Assembly: GCA_013397935.1 (NCBI GenBank)
Contig: VZRN01004254.1
Span: 2,241,846 to 2,305,845, forward strand
Direction of reading: 5' to 3'
DNA: 64,000 bases
From: Dasyornis broadbenti
Taxonomy: Eukaryota > Chordata > Aves > Passeriformes > Dasyornithidae
Position numbers and translations under genes: made by a program. Below the pieces are notes generated by a model that had not been told where the DNA came from, made no database searches, and worked only from the letters and a program-made list of their open reading frames with translations. Every line of letters starts with the position of its first letter. The first letter of the stretch is position 1. This document shows, one piece after another, positions 61,441-64,000 of the stretch.

Positions 61441-63891
61441 TGATTCCAGTTAGAATTTTTAGTTGATTTCAGTTAGAAGATCTGGAGCCTTTGAGGTTCA
61501 GTCTGGACCGTATTCAATATTACATGCTTTTGTTTGCAAGCATCTTCAATTGATGTAGACAAACTGAGAACAGGAAAGAGTCTGACACTGAAAAAATTTT
61601 ACAACTCATTACTGGAAGAAGTGCAAGGGCCTCTCCTGTTTAACTGTTGTTCAATTCTCTCTGCCTTCAGAAAAAGGAATGAGCAAGAAATTTTGCTCAT
61701 ATCCTTATCTATTTAAAACTAATTAATTTTAATCGTACTGGCTGGGTTCAACCTTTTTATTGCTTCATATTAATTTCATGATTTTCATAATGCTTATATC
61801 TGTCTAGTTGCTGTCCAAATCTCCTATTTCTTATTATATTTATTTCCACTGGATCAATATTGCTTCAGCAAAGGTCACTGCAACATATAAATAAAGAAAA
61901 ACAACTTTGCTACTTTACTTGATCATATTTTAATGATCATAGATACAAAATTTCTGTGTAACCATGGAAATGTCCTTTGTTACTTTTCTTACTTGTTCAA
62001 ACATATAATTTCTCTTTAAGCTCATGCAATGTATCATGAAGTTAAATTGAATATTCACCGTTTCAAACAATTTTATGAGATACTTATTGTTTTTTAAAAT
62101 ACAATCTTTTGTTTAATACGTAACCAGAATTCTTTCTCTGGTATTTCAAGGCATTTTGACCTTCCTTATTCTAGGCATAGAACTTCATGCCTAGCTCTCC
62201 AACTCATCATGAGAATTTGAGTTTTTTGTCAGCTTCACAATTCCATCTTTTAAAGTTCTACTATTTCATAAATATGAAGGGTATTTCCCAGGGCTTTGAA
62301 AAGTGTAGGAATATATTAACTATGCTATAACAAGATTGCGAGCAAGACAAGGTACAGAAAGTTTCAGACACTAAGCGATTCTTATTGCTTAAACTGGAAA
62401 CTTCCTGCAATACCACATAAAATATAAATTCTAATATATTATACTCCACTACTATATAGAATAGAAAAATCCTCCACTACCATACATATGTACCTGTTAT
62501 GTACCTATGCATATGTGCATGCTTACACACTCTCAAAAACAAAAAAATACCTAAACAGGATGCCATCAGGCAAGAGAATTCATGAACTTTGTAGCTTTTA
62601 GTCATAAGCCTATTCTTCATTCTTTAATATAATCAATAGGAAAGATGCTTCAGACATCAAATTATCAGTAAATCACTAGGTCTAGTACGAGATGTTGGTA
62701 GGCAAGACATGTCCTCCTTTTAAAGTTGATGGACTTCAAATGAGTTGATTTTAAAGATGGAGTATCATAAAAAAAATAATGAGGCAGAATTAATGTAGAA
62801 ATGTGAGGCGTAGGTCTGTCACCTCTCTTTGAAGAGATTTTGCATGCTTCTGGCCAAAACTGTGAAATATTTGAAATGTGTCTGTTACTGGAATTTGGAA
62901 ATGGATGAAGAGTAAAACACAATTTAATCTAATAGAAGAAATTATCTTCTTCCCAAAGCCAGCTTTTGGAGTTCATACACTTCCTCTAAGTGAAATCATT
63001 GTTAGCTGGAAAAAAAAAAAATCAGGGATGTAACGTGAAATAAGATTTTCCCATTTGTTCAAGGAAAGGCTCACAGATCAGAGCCGTTGTCATGCTTCAG
63101 ACTTGAGAAGTGGGTTGTTTATTTTAGGACAAATGATGGATTCAGAACTTATTCCAATCTACTCCTATTTGAAAATATAAAATCCTTGGATACGATTTTG
63201 AGAATGTAAAATCCTTGGATACAATTTTGAAGAGTTATGGATGGATAAAACCTGTGCCTCCTCAGTTCCTGCTTACATATTTATACAAGGAGGACATTTA
63301 GTAATTGTGTCTTTCTCAGCACAGGTTAGGAGTTTGGTTTATTTATAATGTTCAACCTCTCATTGTAAGTGTAGTTTTGAATACCTTTACCAGATTAGTC
63401 CTACATCCACTCTAAAGCAGAGACTTTCCCACTGATTTCAGTGACCTCAATGCAAATGTGTGAAAGCTGTTCTTAATTAGTTTACCCCCCCTCAGCATTA
63501 TGCTTTTAGCTGGTTTATCCTTCCTGTCACCAAATATCGTTACTTGGTGGAACTGCATTCTTTAATGGTGCTAAATAATCATCTCTTTGTCCCATTGGAT
63601 AGGACTAATTGCCGCTCACCAAATAGAGGGCAGCTACTATTAACCACAGGGCAGATTGTTACAAGATATTGAAAGTAAAGTAATGGAAACAAAATATTTT
63701 GTTCGTATCCATGGCCAACTTTCAGGAATAACGGTCAAATACATATAGGTTCTTTGTCAAAAAGAAGTACAGGAACAAAGTCACTTAGGCTTGTGCAGAG
63801 TTTCTGTGAACAGAAAACCTAAGGTTTTTTCAAAAACAAGGGGTTTTTTTGTCAAAATGGTAATTTGCTTTTTTTTGTCTTTTCTTTGCAG
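61441..63891. other. Unique AT-rich DNA; tandem duplication and candidate conserved element
   Basis: No gene is supported; open frames are 85 codons or fewer. A 29-bp two-copy duplication lies at 63178-63235. The part 63400-63680 has ATGCAAAT at 63450-63457, TTAATTAG near 63473-63480 and a CTCF-like AGAGGGCAG at 63625-63633. The last 30 bases form a long T-rich tract ending CTTTGCAG. Confidence 0.55.
63178..63235. repeat. Two-copy 29-bp tandem duplication
   Basis: TAAAATCCTTGGATACGATT at 63178 repeats at 63207 as TAAAATCCTTGGATACAATT; the units stay alike to their ends with a few differences. It is a recent local duplication. Confidence 0.9.
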
Positions 63892-64000
63892 CAATTTCCC
63901 TTTGGTGATTTATAAACACTTTGAAAGGAAAACTTTTGTTAAGGGAACTAACATTTCTGTTACTTCTGAAGACTTACGGAACAGATGGTCAAAGTGGAGC
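63892..64000 (+). other. Candidate coding exon, 5' part, cut by the window end
   Basis: A textbook acceptor (a T/C tract of over 20 bases ending TTTCTTTGCAG) ends at 63891. After one base completing a split codon, the frame is open for 36 codons to the end of the window; the in-phase reading hits a stop within eight codons. The translation (starts NFPLVIYKHFERKTF, later SVTSEDLRNRWSKW) is varied and looks like a folded-domain sequence, but I do not recognise it. Its entry phase does not match the phase-0 exit of the candidate at 36594-36686, so they are not adjacent exons of one transcript. It could also be chance: 36 open codons are not rare. Confidence 0.25.

Noticed and set aside
1..64000. 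CRISPR arrays, operons, riboswitches, rRNA genes
   Set aside because: The sequence is vertebrate in character; no regular spaced repeats, dense coding or rRNA-like sequence was seen.

Overview
This window looks like a stretch of bird nuclear genome, probably from a songbird. It is AT-rich (about 35-40% G+C by eye). The recognisable interspersed repeats are CR1 LINEs, carrying the avian octamer-type 3' tail, and isolated retroviral-type LTRs. I see no mammalian L1 or Alu and no bacterial-style coding density. A 40-base run of N marks an assembly gap. CR1 plus short LTR relics in a low-repeat background is the normal avian pattern. The songbird assignment rests on the style of the LTRs and on recurrent A/C-only tracts, and is softer.

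I find no gene I can name. No open frame over 140 codons exists on either strand. The longest frames are either the antisense face of a CR1 element (59565-59978), low-complexity translation (54045-54374), or about what chance gives in 64 kb (38842-39243, 57912-58289, 34910-35254). The window is therefore either a gene desert or the inside of one or more very long introns. A few places show splice-site pairs around an open frame, chiefly 36594-36686 and 63892-64000 (which runs off the end). These are candidates only: strong-looking acceptors are common in T-rich DNA.

Layout: 1-367 is the 3' part of an LTR (+). 571-612 is a CR1 tail. 641-11865 is unique AT-rich DNA with two strong inverted repeats near 6.2-6.6 kb. 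11866-12288 is an LTR on the minus strand. 12289-16440 is unique sequence. 16450-16635 is an old CR1 3' end (+). 16636-22984 is unique with scattered candidate exons. 22985-23300 is a CR1 ORF2 fragment (+). 23301-32024 is unique with microsatellites, a palindromic AT/CA zone and the assembly gap. 32025-32762 is a solo LTR (+) with an exact 5-bp target duplication. 32763-40660 is unique. 40661-41155, 48514-48840 and 59184-61440 are CR1 copies on the minus strand, the last with a decayed reverse transcriptase. 49508-49600 holds a possible ancient tRNA-derived SINE head. 54104-54316 is a striking 213-bp tract almost purely of A and C. 61441-64000 is unique, with a candidate conserved element and a candidate exon at the very end.

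Nothing here forms an operon or multi-gene system, and I found no new biological system. The observations most worth checking are the two coding-type exon candidates, the perfect 14-bp-arm hairpin at 6560-6596, the possible SINE relic, the A/C-only tract, and several stretches that read like conserved non-coding regulatory DNA.
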